Shown: positions 1 to 9,224 of the stretch, in pieces
How positions within the stretch are numbered: the stretch's first letter is position 1
How the letters are laid out: each line of letters starts with the position of its first letter
Assembly (NCBI GenBank): GCA_002238505.1
Contig: MPMM01000011.1
Location: 41,398-105,397 of the forward strand
Length of the DNA stretch: 64,000 nucleotides
From: SAR202 cluster bacterium bin22
GTDB lineage: Bacteria; Chloroflexota; Dehalococcoidia; Lucifugimonadales; UBA3495
Direction: 5' to 3'
Translations under genes and position numbers: made by a program
Notes under the pieces: model-generated
Databases searched by the model: none
What the model was told of the DNA's origin: nothing
Seen by the model: only the letters and a program-made list of their open reading frames with translations

Positions 1-88
1 AAATCTGCATGAACTGGGCGAAAGTAATTCGCCCATACTGCCGAATCAGGCCCCTGATTTCCTGCTCTACGGCTGAAGGCACTGTCAC
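1..88 (-). CDS. N-terminus of a MidA-like (DUF185) SAM-dependent methyltransferase, cut by the window edge
   Basis: Reading leftwards from a GTG at 88-86 gives about 29 residues, including GLIRQYGRITFAQFM, before the window ends. That pattern (an I-x(n)-G-x-I-x-F-x-x-FM block) opens the DUF185/MidA family, whose members methylate arginines in respiratory complex I subunits or act on related targets. A second in-frame GTG lies at 82-80. The only Shine-Dalgarno-like GGAGG (110-106) is rather far away, at 17 nt. The frame is bounded upstream by the TAA of the preceding GMC gene, so the two genes would be 27 nt apart and probably co-transcribed. The family call rests on one short motif. Confidence 0.42.
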   Translation of the reverse strand, partial: MTVPSAVEQEIRGLIRQYGRITFAQFMQI

Positions 89-115
89 GCCCTGGATAAC
101 CGGGACCTCCGGTCC

Positions 116-1699
116 TTACTTGCCATGCTTGATGAATTCCGCGATACGTTCGCCAATCATCAGAACAGTGACATTAATGTTGGCACGAACGCACTCGGGC
201 ATTATGGAAGCGTCCACCACCCGCAGACCGTCGGCTCCATACACTTTGCCATATTGGTCCACCACGGCCATGGGATCTGAGCCCGGGCCCATTTTGGCGG
301 TGCAGGAAACGTGATGACCCGTACCCACCCACCGCTTCATCCATCGGTCCAGAGCCTCGTCCGTTTCCAGGTCAGAATCTTCGGGATAGACTCTCTTCTC
401 GATAATCTCGGCCATAGCCGGATGGTCCTCCAAGTCCACAATCATGCGGACGCCGTGCCGGTACCGGCGCAGGTCTTCCTCGTGGTCCAGCATGTTGTAG
501 TCCAGGTAGGGGTAGTCGCGGTAGTCACCGGAGCGAAGCCTGATTTGTCCCTTGGACAGGGCCAAGTTCAGCCCCAGGCTGGCGCCCAGACCCACTACTG
601 CGCCCATGCCCTCTGCCCCACCCCGCATTCCGCCCCGGTTGCGCGCCATTCCCGCGGCCCCGTTCAGGTAAACGATCATGTCGTTTTCCAAGGGCGAACC
701 CTCGGCGGTGTACCTTGCCAACAATTGAGCGCTGGGAAGGAAGGGGGTCAAGTCCAATCCGGGTTTCGTGGCCCACAGAAGGTTAATCAGGGGATGGTCG
801 GCCAGGTTCTGGCCCACCCCCGGCGAGGCGATGACCGTCGCTATGCCGTGCTCAGAAAGGTGGTCAGAGGGGCCAACCCCGGAAAGCATCAGTATTTGCG
901 GCGACCCGATGGCCCCGGCGCTTAGGATGACTTCTCCAGCCTCCACTACGAAGGACTCGTCTCCCGAGACTGCCTCTACGCCCGTGGCCCTGGGTCGGCT
1001 CCCGGATGTGTCGAACAGAATCCGCTTCACCGTCACGCCGGGTCTTATGGTCAGGTTCAGACGGTGGCGGGACAGCCCCAGGTAGCCAATGGCCGTGGAC
1101 CAGCGGATGCCCTCGGGATTGTTCAGGGTAATGGGCCCCACGCCGGTGGTGCCCGGCAGGTTGTGGTCTTCGCAGAAGGGATGGCCACTGTCCCGCCAGG
1201 CCGCAAACCAGGCCTTATTCCCTTCCCGCCACTGGTCTTCGGGGAACCGGTGGCAGATAATGGGTCCACTATTGCCGTGGAAGTCCCCGGGGTCGTCCTG
1301 GTAGGTGGTGTCTGTCTCCACCATGTTGAAGTAGGGCACCAGTTTCCCGAAGTTCCATTCGTCGTTGCCCCACTCGGCCCAGTTGTCGTAGTCCTTGGGT
1401 ATGCCACGGATGAAGATCTGGCCGTTGATGGCGCTGGAACCGCCGGTTACCTTCCCCCGGGGAATTTCAATCTCCGCCTCGTCGGTGGCCCGGGCCCGGT
1501 ACTGCCAGTTGTGGTCGCTGTCCCACACGCTCTTGGTGGACATGTAGCCGTACTTGACCTCTTCGGGGAGGCTGTCAATGTCCTGAAAGTCCTGGCCCGC
1601 CTCCAGCAACAGCACCGAGGTATCGGGGTCTTCCGAGAGCCTGGTGGCGACGATTGCCCCCGCTGAACCTGCGCCAATGACAATGTAGTCGTACTTCAC
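116..1699 (-). CDS. GMC-family FAD-dependent oxidoreductase (choline/alcohol dehydrogenase-like)
   Basis: A 527-residue flavoprotein of normal length for the glucose-methanol-choline family, which oxidises primary or secondary alcohols with FAD. The dinucleotide-binding motif VIGAGSAGAIVATRL lies at residues 7-21, followed by the acidic end of the second strand (LLLEAG). The GMC block GKVTGGSSAINGQ and the C-terminal catalytic region GTGHHVSCTAKMG with a later NINVTV are visible, giving the expected His/Asn pair. The start is GTG at 1699, six bases after AGGAGG. No choline-transport or betB-like neighbour is present, so the substrate cannot be named; the betA-like resemblance is family-level only. 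Confidence 0.9.
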   Translation of the reverse strand: MKYDYIVIGAGSAGAIVATRLSEDPDTSVLLLEAGQDFQDIDSLPEEVKYGYMSTKSVWDSDHNWQYRARATDEAEIEIPRGKVTGGSSAINGQIFIRGIPKDYDNWAEWGNDEWNFGKLVPYFNMVETDTTYQDDPGDFHGNSGPIICHRFPEDQWREGNKAWFAAWRDSGHPFCEDHNLPGTTGVGPITLNNPEGIRWSTAIGYLGLSRHRLNLTIRPGVTVKRILFDTSGSRPRATGVEAVSGDESFVVEAGEVILSAGAIGSPQILMLSGVGPSDHLSEHGIATVIASPGVGQNLADHPLINLLWATKPGLDLTPFLPSAQLLARYTAEGSPLENDMIVYLNGAAGMARNRGGMRGGAEGMGAVVGLGASLGLNLALSKGQIRLRSGDYRDYPYLDYNMLDHEEDLRRYRHGVRMIVDLEDHPAMAEIIEKRVYPEDSDLETDEALDRWMKRWVGTGHHVSCTAKMGPGSDPMAVVDQYGKVYGADGLRVVDASIMPECVRANINVTVLMIGERIAEFIKHGK

Positions 1700-2156
1700 A
1701 GCCTGCCTCCTGGATGTGGCGTTTTAGTGGTTGCCTTAACCGTTGCTGCGATAGTAGGTTCTGGAGCCGGGGCCGTCAATCGCCCACGGCCTCGGCCAGG
1801 TCATTCGGTTACTGTCGGGCAGTTCCTGGAAACCTTTGGCGTTGAACCTGACAGCAGGCTTGGGACAGCTCGTCGAACCATCCCCGACTCTTTTTGTACC
1901 TTCTCATGGCAAACGGAGGAAGGGATTTCCCCGAATAGGTAAATGACCTGGTGCCGTAGTCCAAAGCCAGGGGCGGTTCGCGAACCGGCCCTGCGGGCGC
2001 CCTGACCACCAGCAAGGGAACGCTGCATTACCTCTCCCTTTGCTAGCTATCCCTCCAACGCTGGGCTATACTTATTTGGCTGTCCCAAAGTCCCCCATAG
2101 CGTCCGCCGGCGGATGCTTCGGAGGCGCCGGTCTGACTCCCCCACTCTAACGGAAG
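1700..2156. other. Divergent intergenic region between the GMC gene and the MFS gene
   Basis: This 457-bp stretch separates divergently transcribed genes, so promoters for both should lie here. A TATACT hexamer at 2067-2072 could be the -10 of the rightward MFS gene, but no convincing -35 stands at the right distance. The one clear structure is the palindrome at 1974-1987, listed separately. Short open frames here show no codon pattern or family motif and were not called. Confidence 0.5.
1974..1987. promoter_or_regulatory. Perfect 14-bp palindrome CGGTTCGCGAACCG
   Basis: A self-complementary 14-mer lies in the divergent spacer, about 170 bp before the MFS start and 275 bp before the GMC start. 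A dimeric regulator could bind here. No regulator gene is adjacent, so the role is unassigned. Confidence 0.3.
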
Positions 2157-3587
2157 TTGGGCCCCGACAGGGGTGGCAAGGGACTGATTCACGAGCAACT
2201 CGGAGGCCCCATCACGCAGAGCAATTCCGGTTCCCAGCACCCGTCGCAAGCGTCGGCAGATCCGACAGACGGGCCTCCCTCAAATCCCTCAGCCGCAACC
2301 GACCCTCAAGCCCCCGATTCTACAGCGCAGGATTCAGGCAGGGCGGCGACTTCACGTTCGCGACGCCCGGGTTCACCACTGAATTTCCGCCACACCTTCA
2401 GTTCACTGTCCAACCGCAGTTTCCGGATGCTCTGGTTTGCCATGCTGCTGCTCATGGGAGCCATGCAGATGCAGATGATAGCCCGGGGCTATCTCACCTA
2501 TGACCTGACGGAATCTCCCGCACTGCTGGGCATAGTCTCTGCAGGTTTTGCCCTTCCCATGCTGATGCTGGCCCTGTTCGGCGGCGCTTTTGCCGACCGA
2601 CTGGAGCGCCGCCGCATTGTGCAGTTAGGGCAGGCTGGCGCCGGGCTGATTGCCATCTTTGTGGCGGTGTCCATCACCACCGACACCGTTACCTGGTACC
2701 ACCTGCTGGCCGCCTCAATGATGCAGGGGGCAGTCTTCTCATTCCTGATGCCCGCCCGCCAGGCCATGATTCCCCAACTGGTGGGGCAGGGACAGTTGAC
2801 CAATGCCATGGCCCTGGACGCTATGGCCATGAGCGCAACCACCCTGCTGGCGCCGGCGGTTGCCGGGTTCCTGTACAACGTTATTCAACCCGACGGGGTA
2901 TATTACTTAGTGGCAGCCATGTGCGTTGGCGCCATCATCCTCACGGGCATGGTGCCCAAGCTCCCGGAAAGCACCGGTACCGGACGCGCCGGAGTGCTCA
3001 ACGACATTCGCGCCGGCCTTTCCTATATTCGCGGCAATTCCCTGGTAATGGCGTTGCTGGTCATTGGCCTCACCTCCACGGTGCTGGCCATGCCCTTCCG
3101 CTTCCTGATGCCCATTTTCATCGTGGACATTTATGAACGGGGACCGGAAGCAATGGGGCTGATGACCAGCATGATGGGACTGGGCACCCTGGGGGGCTCT
3201 TTCTTCATAGCGGGGCTGGGAAGCTGGCAGCGGGGAAAGCTGCTTATATTCAGTTCCTTTGTAAGCGGCATCGCGCTGCTGCTGGTGGCTCTGCTGCCCT
3301 TCTACCTGGTAGCCCTGTGGCTGATGGTCCTGCTGGGGCTGGGAGACGCCGGCCGCCGCACCCTGAACCAGTCGCTCCTGATGGAGGTAAGCGACGATCA
3401 GTACCGGGCCAGGGTCATGAGCCTGTTTATGATTAATTTCGCCCTGATACCCCTGGGTGTCCTGCCGGCCGGGCTGGCCGCCGAATTCCTGGGAGGGCAG
3501 ATGTCGATAGGCATCCTGGCGGGCCTGCTTATCGCTTTGACCGCGATAATCCTCGTAACCCAGCGAGGACTGCGAAACTTAAGGTAA
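2157..3587 (+). CDS. MFS exporter, EntS-like (MFS_3) family
   Basis: A 476-residue membrane protein with about 12 hydrophobic segments, beginning at the FRMLWFAMLLLMGAM segment near residue 91. The loop after the second helix reads GGAFADRLERRR, the typical MFS loop 2-3 signature, and a partner of it (SDDQYRARVMSLF) stands late in the protein. These features match the drug/siderophore exporters of the EntS group. The first 80 or so residues are Pro/Ser-rich and probably cytoplasmic or wrongly included. The annotated TTG start at 2157 is weakly supported and the true start may lie further in. The substrate is unknown. It is related in type to the transporter at 24628-25935. Confidence 0.85.
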   Translation: MGPDRGGKGLIHEQLGGPITQSNSGSQHPSQASADPTDGPPSNPSAATDPQAPDSTAQDSGRAATSRSRRPGSPLNFRHTFSSLSNRSFRMLWFAMLLLMGAMQMQMIARGYLTYDLTESPALLGIVSAGFALPMLMLALFGGAFADRLERRRIVQLGQAGAGLIAIFVAVSITTDTVTWYHLLAASMMQGAVFSFLMPARQAMIPQLVGQGQLTNAMALDAMAMSATTLLAPAVAGFLYNVIQPDGVYYLVAAMCVGAIILTGMVPKLPESTGTGRAGVLNDIRAGLSYIRGNSLVMALLVIGLTSTVLAMPFRFLMPIFIVDIYERGPEAMGLMTSMMGLGTLGGSFFIAGLGSWQRGKLLIFSSFVSGIALLLVALLPFYLVALWLMVLLGLGDAGRRTLNQSLLMEVSDDQYRARVMSLFMINFALIPLGVLPAGLAAEFLGGQMSIGILAGLLIALTAIILVTQRGLRNLR

Positions 3588-3633
3588 AATTACCTCAAAA
3601 TCAGAAACCACCACAATTCACGGAGAGGAAGCA

Positions 3634-4446
3634 ATGGAATACCGAAAACTGGGCAACCTGGACGTTTCAGCCATTGGCCTGGGAACCTTACGAACTTTCG
3701 ACGTAACTGACAACGACGAGATAGCCGTTCGCCGGCAGATTGTGGACAACTGCCTTGGCAACGACGTCAACCTAATTGATACCGCCGCCTGGTACGGTCA
3801 GGCCGAGGCGGTAGTGGGCGAGATTACCGAAAACCGGCGTGACCAGTTCTATATCGCCACAAAGGTCCGCACCGAGGGAAAAGAGGCCGGCGAGGCGCAG
3901 ATAGCCCAGTCCTTTGAGTACCTCAAGACCGACTACATTGACCTCTTCCAGGTCCACAATATGACCGACTGGCAGACCCAGCTACCCACCCTGCAACAGT
4001 TGAAGGACGAGGGCAAAGTCGGGATGGTGGGCGTATCGGCGATGGTGCGCGATGCCTACCCCACCATCATGGACCTGATGCGGCAGGGCCGGGTGGACGC
4101 CGTCCAGATTCCATATAACGTACTGAACCGGGGCGTAGAGGATGAACTCTTGCCTCTGGCCGAAGAACTGGGCACCGGAGTGCTGGTTATGGAACCATTG
4201 CAGAAGGGCCGCTACGTCCTGGAACTCAAGCAGCAGCCCGACCTGACTCCCTTGCGGGACTACGGTATCAACACCTGGGCCCAGGCCCTGCTGGCGTGGG
4301 TCATTTCCGACCCCCGGGTAACTTCGGCAATACCTACCACATCCCGACCGGAGCGCATCCAGGAAAACGCGCAGGCAGCCGAAGGGGCGCGACTGCCCCA
4401 GTCTTTCCGGGACTACATCCAGAAAGAGGCGGAGCGGTGTTTGTAG
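3634..4446 (+). CDS. Aldo/keto reductase
   Basis: A 270-residue NADPH-dependent reductase of the AKR superfamily, somewhat short for the usual 280-340 residues. It opens MEYRKLGNLDVSAIGLGT, as many AKRs do, and carries the catalytic Asp-Tyr pair in DTAAWYGQAE, Lys in YIATKV and His in FQVHNM. The C-terminal cofactor region contains SAIPTTSRPERIQEN. An ATG follows GGAGAGG by about six bases. It stands alone on the + strand after the MFS gene. The physiological carbonyl substrate cannot be deduced. Confidence 0.9.
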   Translation: MEYRKLGNLDVSAIGLGTLRTFDVTDNDEIAVRRQIVDNCLGNDVNLIDTAAWYGQAEAVVGEITENRRDQFYIATKVRTEGKEAGEAQIAQSFEYLKTDYIDLFQVHNMTDWQTQLPTLQQLKDEGKVGMVGVSAMVRDAYPTIMDLMRQGRVDAVQIPYNVLNRGVEDELLPLAEELGTGVLVMEPLQKGRYVLELKQQPDLTPLRDYGINTWAQALLAWVISDPRVTSAIPTTSRPERIQENAQAAEGARLPQSFRDYIQKEAERCL

Positions 4447-4499
4447 GGAATAGTTGAGGGCGTGTTAGAATCATCCCAGCCGATGGTCCTTGCGGATGA

Positions 4500-5882
4500 A
4501 TGAGTCTACTACAAGCCCGCCTTGCCCTTTATTGGGCAACAACTGCAGCTATTCTGGGGCTGGCGGTTATATCTTGCTCGTCAGGTACGCCGCCAACCCC
4601 CACACTAACCCCTGCTGCTATGGTTGAGTCGGCGCCGCAACCGGCCGCTACTGCAGGGCTCACCGCCCCGCCAACTCCTGAAACTACGCCGATAAGGCGT
4701 CCCATAGCAACGCCAACGCCGTCGCCAACTCCCGAACCTACTTCAACTCCTGCTCCCCCGCCAACGTCACCTTCCGTAGTTGCTCCAACGTTCACACCGA
4801 CGCCCGCGCCAACTCCAACGCCCAGCCTGGCGGACATTATAGAAGTGGCAGGTAAGGGAGTAGTTCGGATCGAGACGGACTGGGGCCAGGCGACAGGATT
4901 CATTGTCGGAATTACCGAGGGTGGAGGGGCGTACGTCCTGACCAACTATCACATTGTCGAAGACGCGAAAGAAGTAGAGGTGGAAGGGGAAGAGGCTTCC
5001 ACATACACGGCTACCCGCCTGGGCTACGACGCCTACAAGGACCTGGCGGTGCTGCAAATCTGCTGCGGAACCTTCTTTGCGTTAACCTTGCAGGGCTCGG
5101 ATACAATCGCGGTGGGAACAGAGGTGATTGCAATCGGCTATCCCCTTGGGATAGCAGGTTCACCCACTGTCACCCGGGGGATAGTTTCCGCGTACCGTTA
5201 TGACGATGACTACCGTTCCTGGGTTATCCAAACCGACGCTTCGATTAACCCGGGCAGCAGCGGAAGCCCCCTGCTCTTGGCAAACGGTGAGGTGGCGGGA
5301 ATAAACACCTTCTACATCCGCGACCGCAACGGTACCTCCATCGAGGGAGTGAACTTTGCCATATCCAGTCAGAGTATTCGAGAAAGCCTCCCCAGGTTGA
5401 AAGAGGGAGATCAAATTACTCTCCCCACGCAGGCGGCACCGGAGTGGCATGAATATAGTCACTCCCACTCCGGATTGGCCCTGGAAGTTCCGACCGACTG
5501 GACTATCGACGGCCAGGAAGAAGGACGACTAGACCTGGTCAGTCCCGATGGAACCGCGGCGGTTCACGTGTTCCTGTATGACTCCCCGGCCGCCTCTTTG
5601 GAAGCCTGGGTGCAGGAAACGATCGTGAGCCTTCGCGAATATCATGCAGACCTGTTCGAAATTATTGACCAGTTCATCGAAATAGACGAAGACGGGAACG
5701 GGGCCGCAGCCATTTTATATCGGGCCAGGACTTCCCCCGAATTTTGCACCACGCTGCGCTCCCACTTGTTTGTGACTGCGGTGCAGGTCAGCCTTATAGT
5801 TGAAACGAGAGTTTGCGAAGAATTTGAGGAAGAGCTCATGCCCGCGCTCGAGCGTATTGTCAAGAGTATGCTTCTGGAATAG
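4500..5882 (+). CDS. HtrA/DegP-like trypsin-family protease, exported lipoprotein
   Basis: A 460-residue protein with a signal peptide ending in the lipobox VISC (lipidated Cys26). A Thr/Pro linker follows (about residues 33-108), then an S1C protease domain. The catalytic triad is visible: His151 in LTNYHIV, Asp181 in YKDLAVL and Ser254 in PGSSGSP. No PDZ domain follows, unlike classical DegP. Instead a C-terminal alpha/beta region (about 318-460) begins YSHSHSGLALEVPTDWTI and resembles a PsbP/Mog1-like fold. It would sit anchored on the outer face of the membrane and cleave or guard exported proteins. A close paralogue follows directly, evidently from a tandem duplication. Confidence 0.88.
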   Translation: MSLLQARLALYWATTAAILGLAVISCSSGTPPTPTLTPAAMVESAPQPAATAGLTAPPTPETTPIRRPIATPTPSPTPEPTSTPAPPPTSPSVVAPTFTPTPAPTPTPSLADIIEVAGKGVVRIETDWGQATGFIVGITEGGGAYVLTNYHIVEDAKEVEVEGEEASTYTATRLGYDAYKDLAVLQICCGTFFALTLQGSDTIAVGTEVIAIGYPLGIAGSPTVTRGIVSAYRYDDDYRSWVIQTDASINPGSSGSPLLLANGEVAGINTFYIRDRNGTSIEGVNFAISSQSIRESLPRLKEGDQITLPTQAAPEWHEYSHSHSGLALEVPTDWTIDGQEEGRLDLVSPDGTAAVHVFLYDSPAASLEAWVQETIVSLREYHADLFEIIDQFIEIDEDGNGAAAILYRARTSPEFCTTLRSHLFVTAVQVSLIVETRVCEEFEEELMPALERIVKSMLLE

Positions 5883-5991
5883 ATGGGACTCGGGCTGAAT
5901 TATACTTAACCAACAGCCCGTTTACGTTTAAACTGGACTTGGCCCGCTCTGGCCAAAAGAAAAGGCGAGTTTCTTTAACGCGGTCTTAAAC

Positions 5992-7434
5992 ATGACCAGT
6001 CCACTCACACCAATACTCGCTGCGCTGGCCACGCTATTGCTCCTTACCCTCGCCTGTGTTCCCCAATTCTCTGAGGACCCGGCGCCGCCAACCCCTGTGC
6101 ACGTGGCATCCCCCAACCTTGAGGCTACGGTGGAAGCCCTGGTTGCCATGCGGGTAAGGGAAGAACTGGCGGCAATTCCCACCGTTACCCCGGCCCCAAC
6201 CGCCACACCCATTCCCACCGCCACTCCACAGGTGGCGCATGCCGGACTTCCCCTGCCTTCATCACCGCAGCAAACACTGGGTTTTTCTCCCGAAGCGACC
6301 TCCCCACCGCCTTCTGGACCAGCCCAATCCGCAACTGCCCCCGGCCTGGCAGAGATGGTGGAACAGGTGAAATCAGGGGTAGTGCGCATCAACACCCCCG
6401 GGGGCGTGGGAAGCGGCATCATCATCAGGAATATTGAAACGGAGAAGGGTCTGGTACTGACAAACTACCACGTGGTGGCCGATTCCTACCGCATCGATGT
6501 TCTGGTGGACGACAGCCGCACATTTCGGGCCCGCGTGGTGGGGTTTGACCAGCAAAGGGACCTGGCCGTGCTGGAGATTTGCTGCGCCGATTTTTCTACC
6601 CTGGAATTCAGCAGCAGCGCGGACATCAGCGCCGGCAGCGAGGTGATAGCCATTGGGTACGCCCTGGGCCTGACCGGCAACGCCACGGTTACCAGGGGCA
6701 TTGTTTCGGCAGTGCGTTACCACCCTGGAATGAAGGCCTGGGTAATTCAAACCGACGCTTCCATCAACCCGGGCAACAGCGGGGGCCCCCTGCTTTTGCC
6801 GACGGGAGAGGTGGTGGGTGTTACCACCTTCCTCCAAAACCAGGATAACCGGGGTAACCGTACGGCCGGGCTGGGATTCGCCATCTCGGAACGTTCAATT
6901 CGGGAATTGTTGCCCGACATGATGAACGGGTCAAGGAAGATTGTACCGGGACTTGGGCCTGGCGCCGCCGATGCCCCATCCCCCTCATCACAGCGGTGGC
7001 AGACCTACACCAGCAGAAGTCACGGGTACTCAGTTGAAATACCAGACGGATGGAGCATTGACGACGGCGACCGCCAGCGTACCCATTTCGACAGCGCCGA
7101 CGGATTTGCCGGCCTGAGCATCACAGTTCACCAAGAGACGGGAGACTCGGTGAAGGAATGGGTTGATGGAGTCGTTCAGGAGCACCTGAACTTCTACGGA
7201 GGCCGCTTTCAACTCATCGAGCGTGAAGATGACGCCGGGGAAAAACAAGACCGGGTAGCTCATATAGTGTACCGGGCACGGATTACCGACCGCTACTGCG
7301 TGTTGAGGGTTACGGAACTGTTCATGAGGTCCTCGAAAGAAGACCTGGTAGCATCTTTTCATATTTGCGAACACTCTTACTCACGGTACGCCGTCCTGCA
7401 GCAGGCGGTGCTGTCCAGCATTCAGGCGCAATGA
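5992..7434 (+). CDS. Second HtrA/DegP-like protease lipoprotein, tandem paralogue
   Basis: 480 residues with the same plan as its upstream neighbour: signal peptide with lipobox LTLAC (Cys22), a Thr/Pro-rich linker, then an S1C protease with His160 (LTNYHVV), Asp190 (RDLAVL) and Ser263 (PGNSGGP). The C-terminal part starts YTSRSHGYSVEIPDGWSIDD and is again PsbP-like, with no PDZ domain. The active-site loop is the textbook GNSGGP, whereas the first copy has GSSGSP. A TATACT hexamer at 5901-5906 may serve as its own -10, so the two copies need not be co-transcribed. Substrate and trigger are unknown. Confidence 0.88.
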   Translation: MTSPLTPILAALATLLLLTLACVPQFSEDPAPPTPVHVASPNLEATVEALVAMRVREELAAIPTVTPAPTATPIPTATPQVAHAGLPLPSSPQQTLGFSPEATSPPPSGPAQSATAPGLAEMVEQVKSGVVRINTPGGVGSGIIIRNIETEKGLVLTNYHVVADSYRIDVLVDDSRTFRARVVGFDQQRDLAVLEICCADFSTLEFSSSADISAGSEVIAIGYALGLTGNATVTRGIVSAVRYHPGMKAWVIQTDASINPGNSGGPLLLPTGEVVGVTTFLQNQDNRGNRTAGLGFAISERSIRELLPDMMNGSRKIVPGLGPGAADAPSPSSQRWQTYTSRSHGYSVEIPDGWSIDDGDRQRTHFDSADGFAGLSITVHQETGDSVKEWVDGVVQEHLNFYGGRFQLIEREDDAGEKQDRVAHIVYRARITDRYCVLRVTELFMRSSKEDLVASFHICEHSYSRYAVLQQAVLSSIQAQ

Positions 7435-7796
7435 GGCCGGGGTCCACCGCCACAACCTGTGCCGCCAGACATGCCCCCTTCAATCGGCTCCACAGGCACA
7501 CCGATTCAGCTGGTCTCGCAAAAGGGATAAGAGAGGTACAGGGTCTGCCCAGCAGAAGCTCTAATCATGGCAGTACAAGTCCTTTAAAGCTCAGGGGCTC
7601 CCCGTTACCTTGCCGCCCTTGAATTAACCGGTGGACCGGTTTACTGAACCCTTTCCGCCCCAACTGTCCAGAGAAGTTGTAGAATTCTTTATAGTTTCTT
7701 GAAAGTCAGCCTCTATATTCCTTAATGCGACAGTCGATGGCCGGGGTAAGAAGCCTCGGCCGCTCCCAGGGAGAACAGCAGAGTGGAGGTGTAGAT
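7435..7796 (+). other. Intergenic region with a palindrome
   Basis: 362 bp between two same-strand genes with no supported coding frame. The notable element is AACCGGT-GG-ACCGGTT at 7626-7641, two 7-bp arms that are exact reverse complements. It may be an operator or a short RNA hairpin ahead of the 7797 gene. A Shine-Dalgarno GGAGGT at 7785-7790 belongs to that gene. Confidence 0.45.
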
Positions 7797-8462
7797 TTGA
7801 GGTTTTTGCGCAACAAGGTTTTTCTTCTTCTGGTAGTAGGGGCGGCGGCGCTTGGCATAGCCGGGGGCATCGCCTTTGCCACAACCGCCGCCAGCGCCCT
7901 TGCCCACGGCGGCTACGGCGGGGGCGGAAGCAACGACGGAACCAGCTTTGCCGCCAAAGTAGCTGAAAAGCTTAACGCGGCCCTGAGTCTGGACGATGAC
8001 ATTACAGAGGCGCAGGTGCAGACTGCCTTTAACGGTGTCGTTTCCGACCGGCAGGATGATGTTCTGGAAGCGAAGCTGGACGAACTGGAAGCTGACGACG
8101 ACACCAAGACCGAGATAACGGACTGGTTCGACGACTATCCTTATTCGGATCTGATCCGTCTTCGCACCATTGGCCTGGCCTCTTCCGACACGGTCACCAG
8201 CCACCTAGAGCGACTGGTGGAGAAGGAACGAATTACCCAGGCCCAGTCCGACGGCATCCAGTCATGGTACGACGATCGGCCTGATCTGCCCGAGGGACTG
8301 GAACGCTCGGGTCTAGGCCATCACCGCGGCGACGGCGACGGCGCCAACACTCGCTTCCGTGGTCGTCACGGGCACGGCGGTGGTGACAACGGCGCAGGGT
8401 CCTTCTTCCGCGGCCGCTTTGGGCGCGGCGGCGGGGGTGGCTCTGCAGGTAGTTCGATGTAA
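7797..8462 (+). CDS. Exported acidic protein with Gly/His/Arg-rich tail, unknown function
   Basis: Starts at TTG 7797, six bases after GGAGGT; the frame is open further upstream but that part lacks a ribosome site. The roughly 221-residue product has a signal sequence (FLLLVVGAAALGIAGGIAFA). An acidic helical middle with repeated Asp/Glu clusters follows (LDDDITEAQVQTAF, LEADDDTKTEITDWFDDYP). The tail is low-complexity and rich in Gly, His and Arg (FRGRHGHGGG, FRGRFGRGGGGG). The middle resembles small secreted helical proteins of Chloroflexota and Actinobacteria that have no assigned role. I do not recognise a family. A GC-rich hairpin follows the stop codon. Confidence 0.65.
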   Translation: MRFLRNKVFLLLVVGAAALGIAGGIAFATTAASALAHGGYGGGGSNDGTSFAAKVAEKLNAALSLDDDITEAQVQTAFNGVVSDRQDDVLEAKLDELEADDDTKTEITDWFDDYPYSDLIRLRTIGLASSDTVTSHLERLVEKERITQAQSDGIQSWYDDRPDLPEGLERSGLGHHRGDGDGANTRFRGRHGHGGGDNGAGSFFRGRFGRGGGGGSAGSSM

Positions 8463-8479
8463 TTCCGGGCAAGACTCGG

Positions 8480-8511
8480 GCCGGGATGGGGCGCAAAGGC
8501 TCCATCCCGGC
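8480..8511 (+). terminator. Strong GC-rich hairpin after the 7797 gene
   Basis: A stem of about 13 bp (GCCGGGATGGGGC with its complement, one wobble) closes a six-base loop, 18 bp after the stop codon. No T-run follows, so it may stop transcription only weakly or mainly protect the 3' end. Confidence 0.5.
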
Positions 8512-8649
8512 TATGAACTTCTTCGTCAGTCAATTTCAACAGGACGAAGTAAGCCGCCGATTTGATTAATTACGGACAGTAGTGGAAGGTAGAGAAATCG
8601 ACAGCCATAACCACCCGCGGAGAGCCGAAGGAATGTCAGGCGGCAACTC

Positions 8650-9171
8650 TTGGCAGAAGGGCGCATGCTTGCCGGCCTGACCGCCGGCGCTGCCGCCGCT
8701 GTCGTTGCCGTTTTGGTGTCGCTGCCGTTGCGATCGCCCAGCGATACCTTGCTGAACAGCGCCTCCGTAGCCCTGGCCGGTCTGCTGGCCGGGGCGCTGG
8801 CCGGTCTGCTTTGGCTGGCATTAAGAGGCTCGGGGCGACCGGCGCTCTGGTTCCTGGCAGCCTGGTCGGCCATTGTCCTACCAGCATCGGCAATCGTATT
8901 GGTTCTCGGTCAATCCCAGTTGGATGGCTTCGTTTCCTTTGCCCTTCCCCTGGCCATCATCGTTTACCTGGTAACCGGGCTGTTGACCGTTGCCATTGCC
9001 AGGAAGTTGCCAGACTTTCGCTGGTGGTACGCGATGGCTGCCATAGGCATCGCGCTGGCGGCAGGCTTCGGGCTGGTAACCCAGTCGGACCAGGAGAGCG
9101 GCAGGCTGGAACTTCCCCCACCGGGTTCCCATAGTCTTCCGGCTGAAGCCTCCAGGGACTTTGGGGCCTGA
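8650..9171 (+). CDS. Small multi-pass membrane protein, unknown function
   Basis: Up to 173 residues with about five hydrophobic segments (AGAAAAVVAVLVSLPL, ALAGLLAGALAGLLWLAL, LAAWSAIVLPASAIVLVL, LPLAIIVYLVTGLLTVAIA, YAMAAIGIALAAGFGLV) and a hydrophilic C-terminal tail. TTG 8650 begins the open frame, but ATG 8665, preceded by GAAGG, is an equally good start. It lies 53 bp before the YceI lipoprotein on the same strand and may share its transcript. No family motif is recognised; the regular Ala/Leu/Gly helices make the membrane call secure and the function open. Confidence 0.6.
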   Translation: MAEGRMLAGLTAGAAAAVVAVLVSLPLRSPSDTLLNSASVALAGLLAGALAGLLWLALRGSGRPALWFLAAWSAIVLPASAIVLVLGQSQLDGFVSFALPLAIIVYLVTGLLTVAIARKLPDFRWWYAMAAIGIALAAGFGLVTQSDQESGRLELPPPGSHSLPAEASRDFGA

Positions 9172-9224
9172 CGGCGAAGTTATTCCAATCCTTCCGAATC
9201 AAAAACTGAGGCGGTAGTGAAGTA

